DNA of 63,222 nucleotides, taken from contig NZ_BMNT01000034.1 in the NCBI RefSeq assembly GCF_014646695.1, forward strand, positions 45,180 to 108,401, given 5' to 3'. The stretch comes from Sphaerisporangium melleum (GTDB lineage: Bacteria; Actinomycetota; Actinomycetes; Streptosporangiales; Streptosporangiaceae). Below the pieces are notes generated by a model. The model was not told where the DNA came from and made no database searches. It was given only the letters and a program-made list of their open reading frames with translations. The stretch's first letter is position 1; each line of letters begins with the position of its first letter. Position numbers and translations under genes: made by a program. Positions 47,001 to 55,023 of the stretch are shown one piece after another.

Positions 47001-48253
47001 TCGATGCGGGAGAAGTCGAGCAGGGTGTTGACGAGCTTGCCCAGGCGCAGCCCGTTGCGGTGGACGACCTCAAGATCCTGGCGCACCTGCCGGTCGGCGC
47101 CGGCCAGCGTGGTGCGCAGCTCCTGCACCGGCCCCATGATCAGCGTGAGGGGCGTGCGGAACTCGTGGCTGATGTTGGAGAAGAACACCGTCTTCGCGCG
47201 GTCCAGCTCGGCCAGTTCTTCCGCCCGCCGCTGCTGGGCCTGGTAGCTGCGGGCGCTCGCGACGCCGGCCGCGACGTGCCCGGCGGCCAGTTCGACGAAC
47301 CCGCGGTAGCCCTGGTCCAGCGGCCGGTACCGGTTGAGCGCGGCCACCAGGAAGCCGTACGGCGCGCTGCCCTGCTGCAGCAGCGGCACCACCAGTGCCT
47401 GGGTGGGCGGCTCGGTCCAGTCGCCGTGCGGCAGTCCGGTGAACGCCGGGCCGTCCAGCGCCACCAGCACCGACTCGCCTCGGGCCAGCACCGTCACCGG
47501 CCAGACACCCTGCTCATCGCCGAGCGGGAGGCTGTGCGGCGCGGCCGGGTGCCCTGCGGTGATCCCGGTCGTCCCCGCCAGCCGTGCGCTGCCGTCGTCG
47601 AACAGGTAGGTCAGCGTGAACGGGAGGTCCTGCGGGTTGCGGCCGAGCTGCCGGCAGGCGAAGGCCAGCATCTCCTGCTCGGTGCGGACCACGCTGGGGT
47701 CGGAGCCGAGATCCCGCAGCGTCGCCATCCGGCGTTCGCCGATGACCCGCTCGGTGTCCTCGCTGACCACGCACAGCATGCCGACGACCGCCCCGCCGTC
47801 GTCGCGGAGCGGGCTGTAGGAGAAGGTGTGGTAGGTCTCCTCCGGGTAGCCGGCCCGTTCCAGGAACAGCCGCAGCGCCTCGTCCCAGGTCGCCTGGCCC
47901 GTGGCCAGGACGGCGTCGATGCGCGGGCCGATGTCGTTCCAGATCTCCGCCCACACCTCGCGGGCCGGCCGGCCCAGCGCCCAGGGGTACTTCCGGCCCA
48001 GGGTGTCGCGGCGGTAGGCGGCGTTGCAGAAGAAGGTCAGCTCCGGGCCCCAGGCCATCCACATGGGGAACCGGGAGGACAGCAGGATGCTCACCGCGGT
48101 CTGCAGGCTCTGCGGCCATCCGGCCGGCGGCCCCAGCGGGGTGGCCGGCCAGTCGACCTTCACCAGGTCGCGGCCGATCTCCTCGTCGACCCGGAATATC
48201 TCCGCCCCGGCCGCTGCCACGGGCCCGTACTCGGCGTCGTCACCGCGCGTCAT
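44081..48253 (-). CDS. Giant hybrid: PAS/GAF sensor, histidine kinase, receiver, PP2C phosphatase and HATPase
   Basis: A 1390-residue cytoplasmic signalling protein. Order of domains: PAS-like at about 35-170, GAF at 180-335, HisKA with the H box ISHEFRTP (His 363), HATPase_c with NLLSNALKF and GSGIGLALVQEL (to about 575), a receiver at 640-750 with Asp 689 in VVSDVMMP and Lys in LVKPFS. Then a PAS at 770-885, GAF at 895-1030, SpoIIE-type PP2C at 1035-1260 (GGDWYDIVPL, GDCVGRGLEAAAVM), and a final anti-sigma-type HATPase (AAGEACANAIEHG). It joins two-component phosphorelay to partner-switching control of a sigma factor in one chain, with the STAS gene coupled at its 3' end. Confidence 0.92.
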   Translation of the reverse strand: MTRGDDAEYGPVAAAGAEIFRVDEEIGRDLVKVDWPATPLGPPAGWPQSLQTAVSILLSSRFPMWMAWGPELTFFCNAAYRRDTLGRKYPWALGRPAREVWAEIWNDIGPRIDAVLATGQATWDEALRLFLERAGYPEETYHTFSYSPLRDDGGAVVGMLCVVSEDTERVIGERRMATLRDLGSDPSVVRTEQEMLAFACRQLGRNPQDLPFTLTYLFDDGSARLAGTTGITAGHPAAPHSLPLGDEQGVWPVTVLARGESVLVALDGPAFTGLPHGDWTEPPTQALVVPLLQQGSAPYGFLVAALNRYRPLDQGYRGFVELAAGHVAAGVASARSYQAQQRRAEELAELDRAKTVFFSNISHEFRTPLTLIMGPVQELRTTLAGADRQVRQDLEVVHRNGLRLGKLVNTLLDFSRIEAGRMQARYEPVDLAVVTAELASVFRSAIDKAGLVFEVDCPALAEPVYLDRGMWEKVVLNLLSNALKFTFEGSIGVTVSARDGHAVVTVADTGIGVPAEEVPRLFERFHRIESARSRSNEGSGIGLALVQELVGLHGGTITAESVQDEGTTFTIRLPFGSAHLPAGSLVPPGSAEAVSATADPFVEEALRWLPEDGTAAGETATADASTGAGLPASGDGTPARVLVADDNADMREYLLRLLKGAGYRVDAVSDGLQALDAVRAEAPDLVVSDVMMPRLDGLALVAALRADPRTAGVPVLLLSARAGQEASIEGLEAGADDYLVKPFSAAELLARARANVELARMRSHHTRWRNAMIDSLQEAFFLTDEHGTVIEVNSAFADILGYGPEGLPYSPIHPWWPDKSDDPQAHALVAEAFSGLVEEGRGSHVIPVTHRDGHRVWVTVTFNDVTDPDTGRRHIVGTLRDVTAERYLVQRESALAALSVRVSQAEDVPDALGGALEAFQEVWAARRVMAAVWRDDTPPDLMCAPTGGGWQDLPEQSRERLTALRGQPPLRPVAPGPGGAGVTLEHPEGLLAIWIDLGQNRPFTGEDQTLLALLAGHLGQGLHRVHQLDQQREAAVALQRAILGPSRLPDGFAVRYEPATRPLEVGGDWYDIVPLSDERIGIVVGDCVGRGLEAAAVMGQLRSACRALLLQDAGPAQVLAALDRFAALVPGARCTTVFCGVLDTTTGDLVYSSAGHPPGILAHSDGSTRLLEDGRSLPLAVRPGHARPEGSCTMPALSTLLLYTDGLVERRRRPLTAGIEQASAAVQAGRSTPIEDLAADVMTLLAPDGGFNDDVALLLYRQPTPLEVAFPAESSQLAPVRNALRDWLTRCQLAPSLIQNVLVAAGEACANAIEHGHRHAPGRMIRLRAVATPGDLRLTVADSGRWKPPQPEANAHRGRGVALMRALMHEVTIQPGAAGTIVDMHARIGK

Positions 48254-48435
48254 TCGGCACCCTTTCGCTCGCGCCGGGCCTGCCCGCCCGTGCTGGGATC
48301 ATCAAAAGTACCGTCGTCGCCCGCCACCCGGGCCCGGAAAGACGGCCGGCGCCGCCCGGTGAACCGCGCACACCCATGCCCGCCGGCGTCGCCGGGGCGC
48401 GCCGAAGCTCGTGCAAGGACATGGTCAACGGTACG

Positions 48436-48441
48436 TACAAT
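48436..48441 (+). promoter_or_regulatory. Candidate -10 element for the PP2C phosphatase gene
   Basis: TACAAT matches five of six consensus bases and stands out in GC-rich sequence, 76 bp before the phosphatase start. It overlaps the palindrome GTACGTAC (48431-48438), which may be an operator. No good -35 is seen. The 258-bp divergent gap (48254-48511) must also hold the promoter of the hybrid kinase gene. Confidence 0.35.
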
Positions 48442-48511
48442 AGGGCAACTGTTCCGGGGGCCTTGTGTCCGCCCCGCGCGGCAATCAGCAGCGAGGTGGA
48501 AGGAGCCTGAC

Positions 48512-49777
48512 GTCAGCACCCCCGACGAAGCGCACCGGCTGGCCGCCGTCCGCCGCTACACGTTGCCGGACGCCCCTGGTGACGCCGCACTCGACCGGGT
48601 GGTCTCACTGGCCGCGCGGATCCTGCGGGTGCCCATCGCCACGGTGACCTTCGTGGACGACCAGTGGGTGCACTGCCGCGCCGCGCACGGGATGCCCGTG
48701 CCGCTCCGCCCTGCCAGGCGGGCCGTGAGCCTGTGCGCCGCGGCCATCGACGACGACGGTGCCTGCGTCGTCCCGGACACCATGGCCGACCCGCGCGGCA
48801 CCGCCGACCCGATGGTCGGCGGCGACCCCGGCGTCCGCTTCTACGCGGCGGCCCCGATCATCACCGCGGACGGCCACCGCCTGGGCAGCGTCAACGTCAT
48901 GGACACCCGTCCCCGGGAGGTGGACACCGAGGAGGTCAAGGCCCTGCAGGATCTGGCCGCCCTGGTGATGGGCGAGCTGGAGCTGCGGCTGGCCGCCTCG
49001 CGCATCGTCGCCGCCGAACGCGAGTTGCGGGCCGGCGCCGAACGCCTGGCCAGGACGCTGCAGCGCACGCTCCTGCCCCCGGCCCTGCCGCAGGTGCCGG
49101 GCCTGCGCGCGGCCGCGGCCTACCATCCGGTCTCCGCCGACGAGATCGGCGGCGACTTCTACGACCTGTTCCCGCTCGACGGCAACCGCTGGGGGTTCTT
49201 CCTGGGGGACGTCTGCGGCAAGGGCGCCGACGCGGCCGCCCTGACCTCTCTGGTCCGCTACACGCTGCGCGCCGCCGCCGTCTACGACCCGGACCCGTGC
49301 ACGGTGCTGGCCAACCTGGACGCCGTCCTCCAGCAGGAGCACTCCGGCAGCGGCACGCCACCGCCCTACTGCACGGCCCTGTTCGGGGTTCTCACGCCCG
49401 ACCCCGGCGGGTTCACCGTCACGCTCGCCGGCGGCGGGCATCCTCCCGCCATGGTCGTGCGGAAGGACGGCGGGGTCGAGGCCGTCCGCCCGGAGGGCGG
49501 GCAGCTGATCGGCATCCTGCGCGACCCGCACTTCGCGGAGGTGAGCACCCGCCTGGACGCCGGGGACGCGCTGCTGCTCTACACCGACGGCCTGACCGAG
49601 GCCCGCACCGCGACCGGGTCCATGCTGGACGAGGAAGGGCTGGCCGCCCATCTGGCGGCCGTCGCGCCCACCAGCGCCGACAACCTCCTCGCCATGGTGC
49701 ATAAACTGATCGAGACCCTGGGCGAGGGCGTGTCCGATGACACGGCGGTGCTCGCCTTGTCCGTCCCCGTCCGTTAG
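48512..49777 (+). CDS. GAF-PP2C (SpoIIE/RsbU-type) serine phosphatase with an apparent GTC start
   Basis: A 421-residue phosphatase. The N-terminal GAF domain (LAAVRRYTLPDAPGDAALDR, VCVVPDTMAD-like region) is followed by a PP2C domain with LQRTLLPPALPQVPGL, GGDFYDLFPL, GDVCGKGADAAAL, GGGHPPA and DDTAVLAL. It would dephosphorylate a STAS antagonist such as the one encoded 26 bp downstream. The frame is open far upstream, but the family's normal start falls on GTCAGCACC at 48512, six bases after a strong GGAAGGAG. The usual GTG/ATG is missing. Either a rare start, a point change or a sequence error is involved. The next in-frame GTG (about 48600) would cut into the GAF domain. Confidence 0.82.
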   Translation, partial: VSTPDEAHRLAAVRRYTLPDAPGDAALDRVVSLAARILRVPIATVTFVDDQWVHCRAAHGMPVPLRPARRAVSLCAAAIDDDGACVVPDTMADPRGTADPMVGGDPGVRFYAAAPIITADGHRLGSVNVMDTRPREVDTEEVKALQDLAALVMGELELRLAASRIVAAERELRAGAERLARTLQRTLLPPALPQVPGLRAAAAYHPVSADEIGGDFYDLFPLDGNRWGFFLGDVCGKGADAAALTSLVRYTLRAAAVYDPDPCTVLANLDAVLQQEHSGSGTPPPYCTALFGVLTPDPGGFTVTLAGGGHPPAMVVRKDGGVEAVRPEGGQLIGILRDPHFAEVSTRLDAGDALLLYTDGLTEARTATGSMLDEEGLAAHLAAVAPTSADNLLAMVHKLIETLGEGVSDDTAVLALSVPVR

Positions 49778-49802
49778 ACGGCCGTCCCTCTCAGGAGCCC
49801 TG

Positions 49803-50159
49803 GTGCGACATGACCACGGTCTGACCGTCACCCTCCGGCCGCACTCGACGCGTATCCAGGTGCTGGCCGTGGCCGGCGACCTCGATCACCACACCGCCCC
49901 CCGCCTGCGCGCGGCCCTGGAGGAGCTGACGCTCGCTCCCGGCGGCGCGCTGGTGATGGACCTGTCGGCGCTCACGTTCTGCGACTCCACCGGGATCTCG
50001 CTGCTGGTCGCGGCGCACCAGCGCGCCCAGGACGCCGGCGCCGCGCTGGCCCTGGCCGGGCTGCACAGCGACATCGCCCACGTCTTCACGATCATGGGTC
50101 TGGACCGGCTGTTCTCCTTCTACGAGAGCACCGAGAAGGCCATACCCGCTCTGCAGTGA
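49803..50159 (+). CDS. STAS-domain anti-sigma factor antagonist
   Basis: A 118-residue SpoIIAA-like protein starting at GTG 49803 with AGGAG at normal spacing. The phospho-acceptor serine is in MDLSALTFCDSTGISLLV. It follows the PP2C phosphatase gene by 25 bp and is its likely target. Phosphatase plus antagonist without an adjacent anti-sigma kinase or sigma gene implies that the kinase is either the HATPase of the 1390-residue hybrid or encoded elsewhere. Confidence 0.88.
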   Translation: MRHDHGLTVTLRPHSTRIQVLAVAGDLDHHTAPRLRAALEELTLAPGGALVMDLSALTFCDSTGISLLVAAHQRAQDAGAALALAGLHSDIAHVFTIMGLDRLFSFYESTEKAIPALQ

Positions 50160-50240
50160 GACCGCCGACCCGGCGGTGATCACGACGGCCGTGGACCGGC
50201 CGCCGTGATCGCGCACCATGCCGTGGACGCGAGCGGCCGG

Positions 50241-50519
50241 TCAGGCGGTCAGCGCCCGGCCGCCCTGGGCGGTGTCCTGATCGGCGCACAGGACGGCCAG
50301 TTCGTCCAGGGACATCCCCAGCGCCGCGGCCAGAGCGGCCACGGTGAAGAAGGCCGGGGTCGGCGCCCGGCCCGTCTCGATCTTGCGCAGCGTCTCGGCG
50401 GACACTCCCGCCGCCGCGGCGATCGCCACCATGCTGCGCTCGCCGCGCGCCTCGCGCAGCAGCGCGCCGAGCCGCTCGCCGCGCTCTCTCTCCCACCGGG
50501 TCAACGGAGTTCGCACCAT
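50241..50519 (-). CDS. XRE-family helix-turn-helix regulator
   Basis: A 92-residue Cro/CI-type DNA-binding protein. The helix-turn-helix runs through MVAIAAAAGVSAETLRKIETG, followed by APTPAFFTVAALAAALGMSLDELAVLC. It is divergent from a methionine aminopeptidase gene, 67 bp away. A palindrome lies between the two starts, so it probably represses itself and its neighbour. This regulator-aminopeptidase arrangement recurs in actinomycetes. Confidence 0.88.
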   Translation of the reverse strand: MVRTPLTRWERERGERLGALLREARGERSMVAIAAAAGVSAETLRKIETGRAPTPAFFTVAALAAALGMSLDELAVLCADQDTAQGGRALTA

Positions 50520-50532
50520 GCCCGTTATAGTA

Positions 50533-50542
50533 ATACCGGTAT
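50533..50542. promoter_or_regulatory. Palindromic operator candidate between XRE regulator and aminopeptidase
   Basis: ATACCGGTAT is a perfect 10-bp dyad inside the AT-rich stretch GTTATAGTAATACCGGTATAAG. TATAGT and TATAAG resemble -10 hexamers. The location 13 bp from the XRE start and 44 bp from the aminopeptidase start suits autoregulation by the XRE protein. Confidence 0.4.
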
Positions 50543-50586
50543 AAGAATTGGCCGCCCTCGGGCGGGGAACAGGGAGTACCGGAGTC

Positions 50587-51354
50587 ATGGTGGAGATCAA
50601 GGACGACGCGGCGATGGACGCCATGCGCGAGGCCGGCCGGGTCGTGGGCCGGGCACTTGAGGCCGTGCGCGCGGCGGCGACCGTCGGAGTGTCACTGCTG
50701 GAACTGGACGAGGCGGCCCGCGCGGTGCTGGCCGAGGCCGGGGCGCGTTCGCCGTTCCTCGGCTACCGGCCGTCCTTCGCCCCCACGCCCTTCCCCGCGG
50801 TGATCTGCACCTCGGTGAACGACGCCATCGTGCACGGCATCCCCACCGGCTACCGGCTGCGTGACGGCGACCTGGTGAGCATCGATTGCGGCGCCGAGGT
50901 GGACGGCTGGACCGGCGACGCCGCGACCAGCTTCACCGTCGGCACGCCGCGTCCGGGCGACCTGGAGCTCATCGAGGCCACCCGGCGCGCCCTGGACGCC
51001 GGCATCGCCGCCGCCGTCGCGGGCAACCGCATCGGCGACATCTCGCACGCCATCGGCGCGGTGGCCCGCGAGGCCGGGTGCGGGATGCCCGCCGACTTCG
51101 GCGGGCACGGCATCGGCCGGCGCATGCACGAGGACCCGCCCGTGCCCAACCGGGGACGTCCCGGGCGCGGCTACCCGCTGCGCCATGGCCTCACCCTGGC
51201 CATCGAGCCCATGCTGATGAGCGGCGGAGCCGACGACTACCACAGCGCCGCCGACGGCTGGACCCTGCTCACGACCGACGGCAGCCGGGCCGCCCACATG
51301 GAGCACACCGTCGCCATCACCGAGGACGGCCCGCGCGTGCTCACCCTTCCCTGA
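50587..51354 (+). CDS. map: Methionine aminopeptidase, type I
   Basis: A 255-residue M24 metallopeptidase that removes N-terminal Met. Metal ligands are visible: Asp in SIDCGAEVDGW and TGDAATSFTVG, His in GGHGIGRRMHEDP, Glu in LAIEPMLMSG and Glu in MEHTVAITEDG. HGIPTGYRLRDGDLVSID is family-typical. It is divergent from an XRE regulator and not in a ribosomal operon, so it is probably an extra, regulated copy, and could be a resistant form or a stress copy. Confidence 0.93.
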   Translation: MVEIKDDAAMDAMREAGRVVGRALEAVRAAATVGVSLLELDEAARAVLAEAGARSPFLGYRPSFAPTPFPAVICTSVNDAIVHGIPTGYRLRDGDLVSIDCGAEVDGWTGDAATSFTVGTPRPGDLELIEATRRALDAGIAAAVAGNRIGDISHAIGAVAREAGCGMPADFGGHGIGRRMHEDPPVPNRGRPGRGYPLRHGLTLAIEPMLMSGGADDYHSAADGWTLLTTDGSRAAHMEHTVAITEDGPRVLTLP

Positions 51355-51415
51355 CCGGGAGGGCCGGGGCCGTGTCCGGCCCTCCCGGAGATTCGGGCGG
51401 GTGCGCGGCGGTCTT

Positions 51416-52138
51416 TCAGGTGGCGGACGCCAGGACCGCGGCCACGTAGCGCTCGGGCTCGGGGAGGGTGACCGGGTCCTCCTCGATCTCGACCTCCCCG
51501 TAGGCCGCGGCGAGGACGGCGCGGACGCCCCGGACGAGCACCCGGGCCAGCAGCGGCTCGACGACCCGGTCGTACATCGGCACCCCGAGGTCGAACCGCG
51601 CCTCGAAGAGGACCTCACAGGACGGCCGCGCCGCGGCCACGCCGTTCGGCGACACCCCGTTGCCGGAGACGGGCGCGGCGCCCGCGGGCGCGAACCCGTT
51701 GGCGGACACCGGGGCGGCGTCCCGCGACCCGGCACCGGTCGCCGCGAAGCGCCAGGTGCCGGAGTACCGGGCGAAGTCGCCCTCGACCTGCTCGAAGGCG
51801 ATGCCCGGCGCCGCGGAGGAGGCGTCCGCCGCCGCGGCGGTCACCTGCTCGCGCTGGCGCCAGCGCACCGAACCGCCGCGGAAGGGCAGGGCCCATTCGC
51901 TCAGGCGGTCGCCGTCACGCCCCACTCCGGCCTGTCCGGCCGGGCTCACCGGACGGCCGGCCGCCGCCTCGGTGCCGGTGGGCGTCTCAACGTCCGTGGC
52001 CGCGGCATCGCCGGCTCCGGCGTCCGTGACCGCCAGGACACCGGCGGAGAGCACGTCACGCCAGGCGCCGTCCGCCAGGCGGGCGAGCGCGGCGCCGGCG
52101 TCGAGCGGGACGTGGGCCCGCACCCCTACTTTTCGCAT
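51416..52138 (-). CDS. SRPBCC (COQ10/polyketide-cyclase-like) protein with a long insert
   Basis: A 240-residue START-fold protein. The core segments LSEWALPFRGGSVRWRQREQ, IAFEQVEGDFARYSGTWRF and EVLFEARFDLGVPMYDRVVE match the COQ10/cyclase group. Two Ala/Gly/Pro-rich inserts, including repeated PVS-x-NG and NGV motifs, break the fold and look disordered. GGGGAG lies before the ATG, which is one base after the ALDH stop, so it is the last gene of the ligase-dehydrogenase operon. It may bind the hydrophobic acyl product or quinone of that pathway. Confidence 0.75.
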   Translation of the reverse strand: MRKVGVRAHVPLDAGAALARLADGAWRDVLSAGVLAVTDAGAGDAAATDVETPTGTEAAAGRPVSPAGQAGVGRDGDRLSEWALPFRGGSVRWRQREQVTAAAADASSAAPGIAFEQVEGDFARYSGTWRFAATGAGSRDAAPVSANGFAPAGAAPVSGNGVSPNGVAAARPSCEVLFEARFDLGVPMYDRVVEPLLARVLVRGVRAVLAAAYGEVEIEEDPVTLPEPERYVAAVLASAT

Positions 52139-52139
52139 G

Positions 52140-53780
52140 TCACGCTCCCCTTTCGCTTCCCGCCGGCCCCGCCGGCGCCGTGCCGTCACCGGATCCGCGT
52201 GAGACGCGGGGCGGGGTCATGGCGATGCCCTGCAGGTGGGTCGTGCGGATCATCATGTAGCTGGCCTCGCCGAACACACCGCTGGTGAGGCCGGTGCCAC
52301 CGTGCGAGGGCATGTACGGGTAGAAGCCGCAGTGGGAGTCGTCGTTCACCTTCAGCACCCCGCCGTTGCGCACCTCGGTGACGAACCGCCCGGCCACCCG
52401 CTCGTCGGCGGTCCACAGCGAGTTGCGCAGGCCGTAGGCGTTGCCGTCGATGAACCGGAGCACCTCATCCAGCAGCCGCTCGTCCGAGACGCCCGGTTCG
52501 GGAACGACCACGGGCAGCAGCGGGAAGAAGGTCTCGCCGCGCACGGCCTCGACCTCGCGCGCGCCGGCCAGCCCGTCCACCCGTACCACGGTCGGCTCGA
52601 TGAAGAACCCGGTGTCGGACGGGGTGCCGTCCACCTCCAGGCGCCGCCCGCCGCACACCAGCCGCGCCCCCTTGCGCAGCGCGTCCTGCAGGAAGGCGAA
52701 GTACCCGTCGGCGGCCAGGACGGGGGTGAGCACCACGCCCTCCTCCTCGGGGTAGCCGGGGCGGATGCGCGCGGCGGCGGCCTTCAGCCGCTCGATCAGT
52801 TCATCGGCGATGGCGGGGTGGGCGATGACCTGGTTGGGGATGTTGCAGATCTGGCCGGAGGCGTGGAACGCCTCGACCAGGGCGCCGGCGGCGAGGTCGA
52901 GGTCGGCGTCGCGCCAGACCACCGCGCAGTCGTTGCCGGCCAGCTCCAGGATCGGCTTCTTGCCGGCCGCGACGCAGTCGCGCTGGAACGCCATCCCCTT
53001 CTCGACGCCGCCGAAGTAGATGATGTCGTCGACGTGCTCGCTGCCGAGCCAGTCCTCCATCATCGGCGGCCCGCAGACCACGTTGAGGGTGCCGGGCGGG
53101 GCACCGACCTCCTCCAGCGCCGGGGCGATGATCTCCCGCAGGGCGTACATGACGCCGAAGGGGATGCTGCGCGGCGCGCGTACCACGACCGTGTTGCCCG
53201 ACAGCAGGGCGGCCGCGCCGTAGATGCAGTTGGAGTGCGGCGCGTTCTGCGGCGGGGCGACGCACACGACGCCGTCGGCCTTGCGCCGCATCGAGATGCT
53301 CTTGCCGCCGTAGGAGAAGTCGCGTTGCAGCAGTTCCGCACACCAGCTCAGCGTCTCGGGGCTGAAGATGTGCGTCAGGCCGTCGATCTCCCACTCGGCC
53401 AGCGTCCGGGTGCGTCCCTCGGCGACCATGATGTCGACGAACGCGGGCCGGGTCTCGGCCAGCCGCTTGCGGATCAGCTCGCCGAGCCGCAGCCGCACCT
53501 CCAGCGGGCTGCTGCTCCACTCGCGCACCGCCCCGGCCGCCGCCGACAGGGCGGCCCGCACGGTGTCGGGGCCGGCGAGCGCGCACCGGCCGATGACCTC
53601 CGGCCCGGCCGAGGCCGGGTCGATCAGTCCGCGCTCCAGCATGCGCTTCAGGCGCAGGGCGCCGGGGGCGTCCCGCAGTATGGCGCGGGTCGACACGGCG
53701 TAGATGTGCTCGGCCGCGTCGATGTCGCGTCCTCCCACATAGGAGGCGTAGGTCGGCAAGGGGGCGTCAGGTGCACGCAT
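52140..53780 (-). CDS. Aldehyde dehydrogenase family protein
   Basis: A 546-residue NAD(P)-dependent ALDH. The catalytic Cys is in FHASGQICNIPNQ and the general-base Glu in ILELAGNDCAVVW. The cofactor region (APPQNAPHSNCIYG, VVRAPRSIPFG) and the end NGGVLKVNDDSHCGFYPYMP are typical, though N-terminally longer than usual. It would oxidise an aldehyde to an acid or CoA thioester. The upstream genes encode an acyl-CoA dehydrogenase and ligase, so it may feed an acid to the ligase. The substrate is unknown. Confidence 0.92.
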   Translation of the reverse strand: MRAPDAPLPTYASYVGGRDIDAAEHIYAVSTRAILRDAPGALRLKRMLERGLIDPASAGPEVIGRCALAGPDTVRAALSAAAGAVREWSSSPLEVRLRLGELIRKRLAETRPAFVDIMVAEGRTRTLAEWEIDGLTHIFSPETLSWCAELLQRDFSYGGKSISMRRKADGVVCVAPPQNAPHSNCIYGAAALLSGNTVVVRAPRSIPFGVMYALREIIAPALEEVGAPPGTLNVVCGPPMMEDWLGSEHVDDIIYFGGVEKGMAFQRDCVAAGKKPILELAGNDCAVVWRDADLDLAAGALVEAFHASGQICNIPNQVIAHPAIADELIERLKAAAARIRPGYPEEEGVVLTPVLAADGYFAFLQDALRKGARLVCGGRRLEVDGTPSDTGFFIEPTVVRVDGLAGAREVEAVRGETFFPLLPVVVPEPGVSDERLLDEVLRFIDGNAYGLRNSLWTADERVAGRFVTEVRNGGVLKVNDDSHCGFYPYMPSHGGTGLTSGVFGEASYMMIRTTHLQGIAMTPPRVSRGSGDGTAPAGPAGSERGA

Positions 53781-53864
53781 CAGGCGGTCTCCGCTCGTCG
53801 AGAGGCGTCGGTGCCGTGCGCGGCGCGCCCGGCCGTGGGGCGCGCGCGGCGGCGGTCGGGACGG

Positions 53865-55016
53865 TCAGGGGGCGTGCTCGCGGCCGAGGAACTCCCGGGC
53901 GACGACGAGCTTGGTCGCGGCGGCGGTGCCGTCGGCGAGCTGCGTGCCGATCAGGTCGCGCAGCCGCCGGGCCACCGGCCCGTCCTCCGACCAGCCGTAG
54001 TGCCCCATGGTGATCAGTGCCTGGTGGGCGGCCTCGGCGGCCGTCTTGGGCGCCCACCACTTGGACATGCTCGCCTCGACCCGGTGCGGGAGCCCGGCGT
54101 CGTTGCGCCACAGCGCCTCGTAGGCGAGCAGGCGAGCGGCGTGCAGGTAGGTGGCGTGCTCGACCAGCGGGAACGTCAGCGCCTGGTTGGTGGTGAGCGG
54201 CCGGCCGAACGCCTCCCGGTCGCGGGCGTGCGCCAGCGCGGCCTCCACGGTCACGTTCGCGGCGCTCACGGCCATCAGGGCGATCAGCGCCCGCGAGTAG
54301 TCGAATCCCCGCATGCCCTGGGCGAAGCCGAGCCCGGTGCCGCCGACCACGTTCTCCGGGCCGACGCGCAGCCCGTCGAACACCATGTGGGCGCGGCCGC
54401 CGGTGCGGCTGCCCAGGCTCGGCAGCGTGGTCCGGGTGACGTGGGCGTCGTCCAGGCGGGTGTAGAAGGCGGTAACGCCGCGGGATCGCTCGGCCTTCTC
54501 GCCGGTGCGGGCGAAGACCAGGCCGTGGGTGGCGTACGCGCCGAGCATGATGGAGGTCTTCTCGCCCGACAGCCGCCAGCCGTCGCCGTCCGGCTCGGCG
54601 GCCAGCTCCAGGGCGGCGGCGTCGGTGCCGTGCCCGGGCTCGGTCATGCAGACGGCGACGATGGCGTCGCCGTGGGCGATGGACGGCAGCCAGCGCGCCT
54701 TGAGCTCCTCGCCGCCGCTCTGGTTGAGCACCCCGCCGACCAGGGCGGCGTTCAGTACCGGGTAGCAGGCGGTGATGTCGCCGCGCGCCAGCTCCTCCAG
54801 CGCGATGCCGGTGCTGACGGCGTCCAGGCCCATGCCGCCGTACTCGGCGGGGATGCGCAGTCCGAACAGGCCCTCGGCCGCCAGCTCGGCGAACAGCCCG
54901 GGCGCGAAACGTCCCTCGCGGTCGCTCTCGGCCGCGGCCGGGGCGAGCCGGTCGGCGACGTAGGCGCGGACCTTCTCGGCCAGCGCGTCCTGCTCAGGGG
55001 TGAAGAGAAAGTCCAT
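53865..55016 (-). CDS. Acyl-CoA dehydrogenase
   Basis: A 383-residue flavin-dependent acyl-CoA dehydrogenase. Features are MDFLFTPEQDALAEKVRAYV, the FAD-binding CMTEPGHGTDAAAL (Thr/Glu-rich loop), a RLSGEKTSIMLGAYA segment, DREAFGRPLTTNQAL and the C-terminal MGHYGWSEDGPVARRLRDL. The catalytic Glu of the common subfamily is not obvious to me from the sequence. It starts 7 bp after the ligase stop in the same operon and should desaturate the acyl-CoA made by the ligase. Confidence 0.93.
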   Translation of the reverse strand: MDFLFTPEQDALAEKVRAYVADRLAPAAAESDREGRFAPGLFAELAAEGLFGLRIPAEYGGMGLDAVSTGIALEELARGDITACYPVLNAALVGGVLNQSGGEELKARWLPSIAHGDAIVAVCMTEPGHGTDAAALELAAEPDGDGWRLSGEKTSIMLGAYATHGLVFARTGEKAERSRGVTAFYTRLDDAHVTRTTLPSLGSRTGGRAHMVFDGLRVGPENVVGGTGLGFAQGMRGFDYSRALIALMAVSAANVTVEAALAHARDREAFGRPLTTNQALTFPLVEHATYLHAARLLAYEALWRNDAGLPHRVEASMSKWWAPKTAAEAAHQALITMGHYGWSEDGPVARRLRDLIGTQLADGTAAATKLVVAREFLGREHAP

Positions 55017-55023
55017 GAGATCC

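Noticed and set aside
44072-48511. Very long plus-strand open frame opposite the hybrid kinase
   Set aside because: It is the GC-codon shadow of the reverse-strand gene, which has full domain matches. Only the part after 48512 is real.
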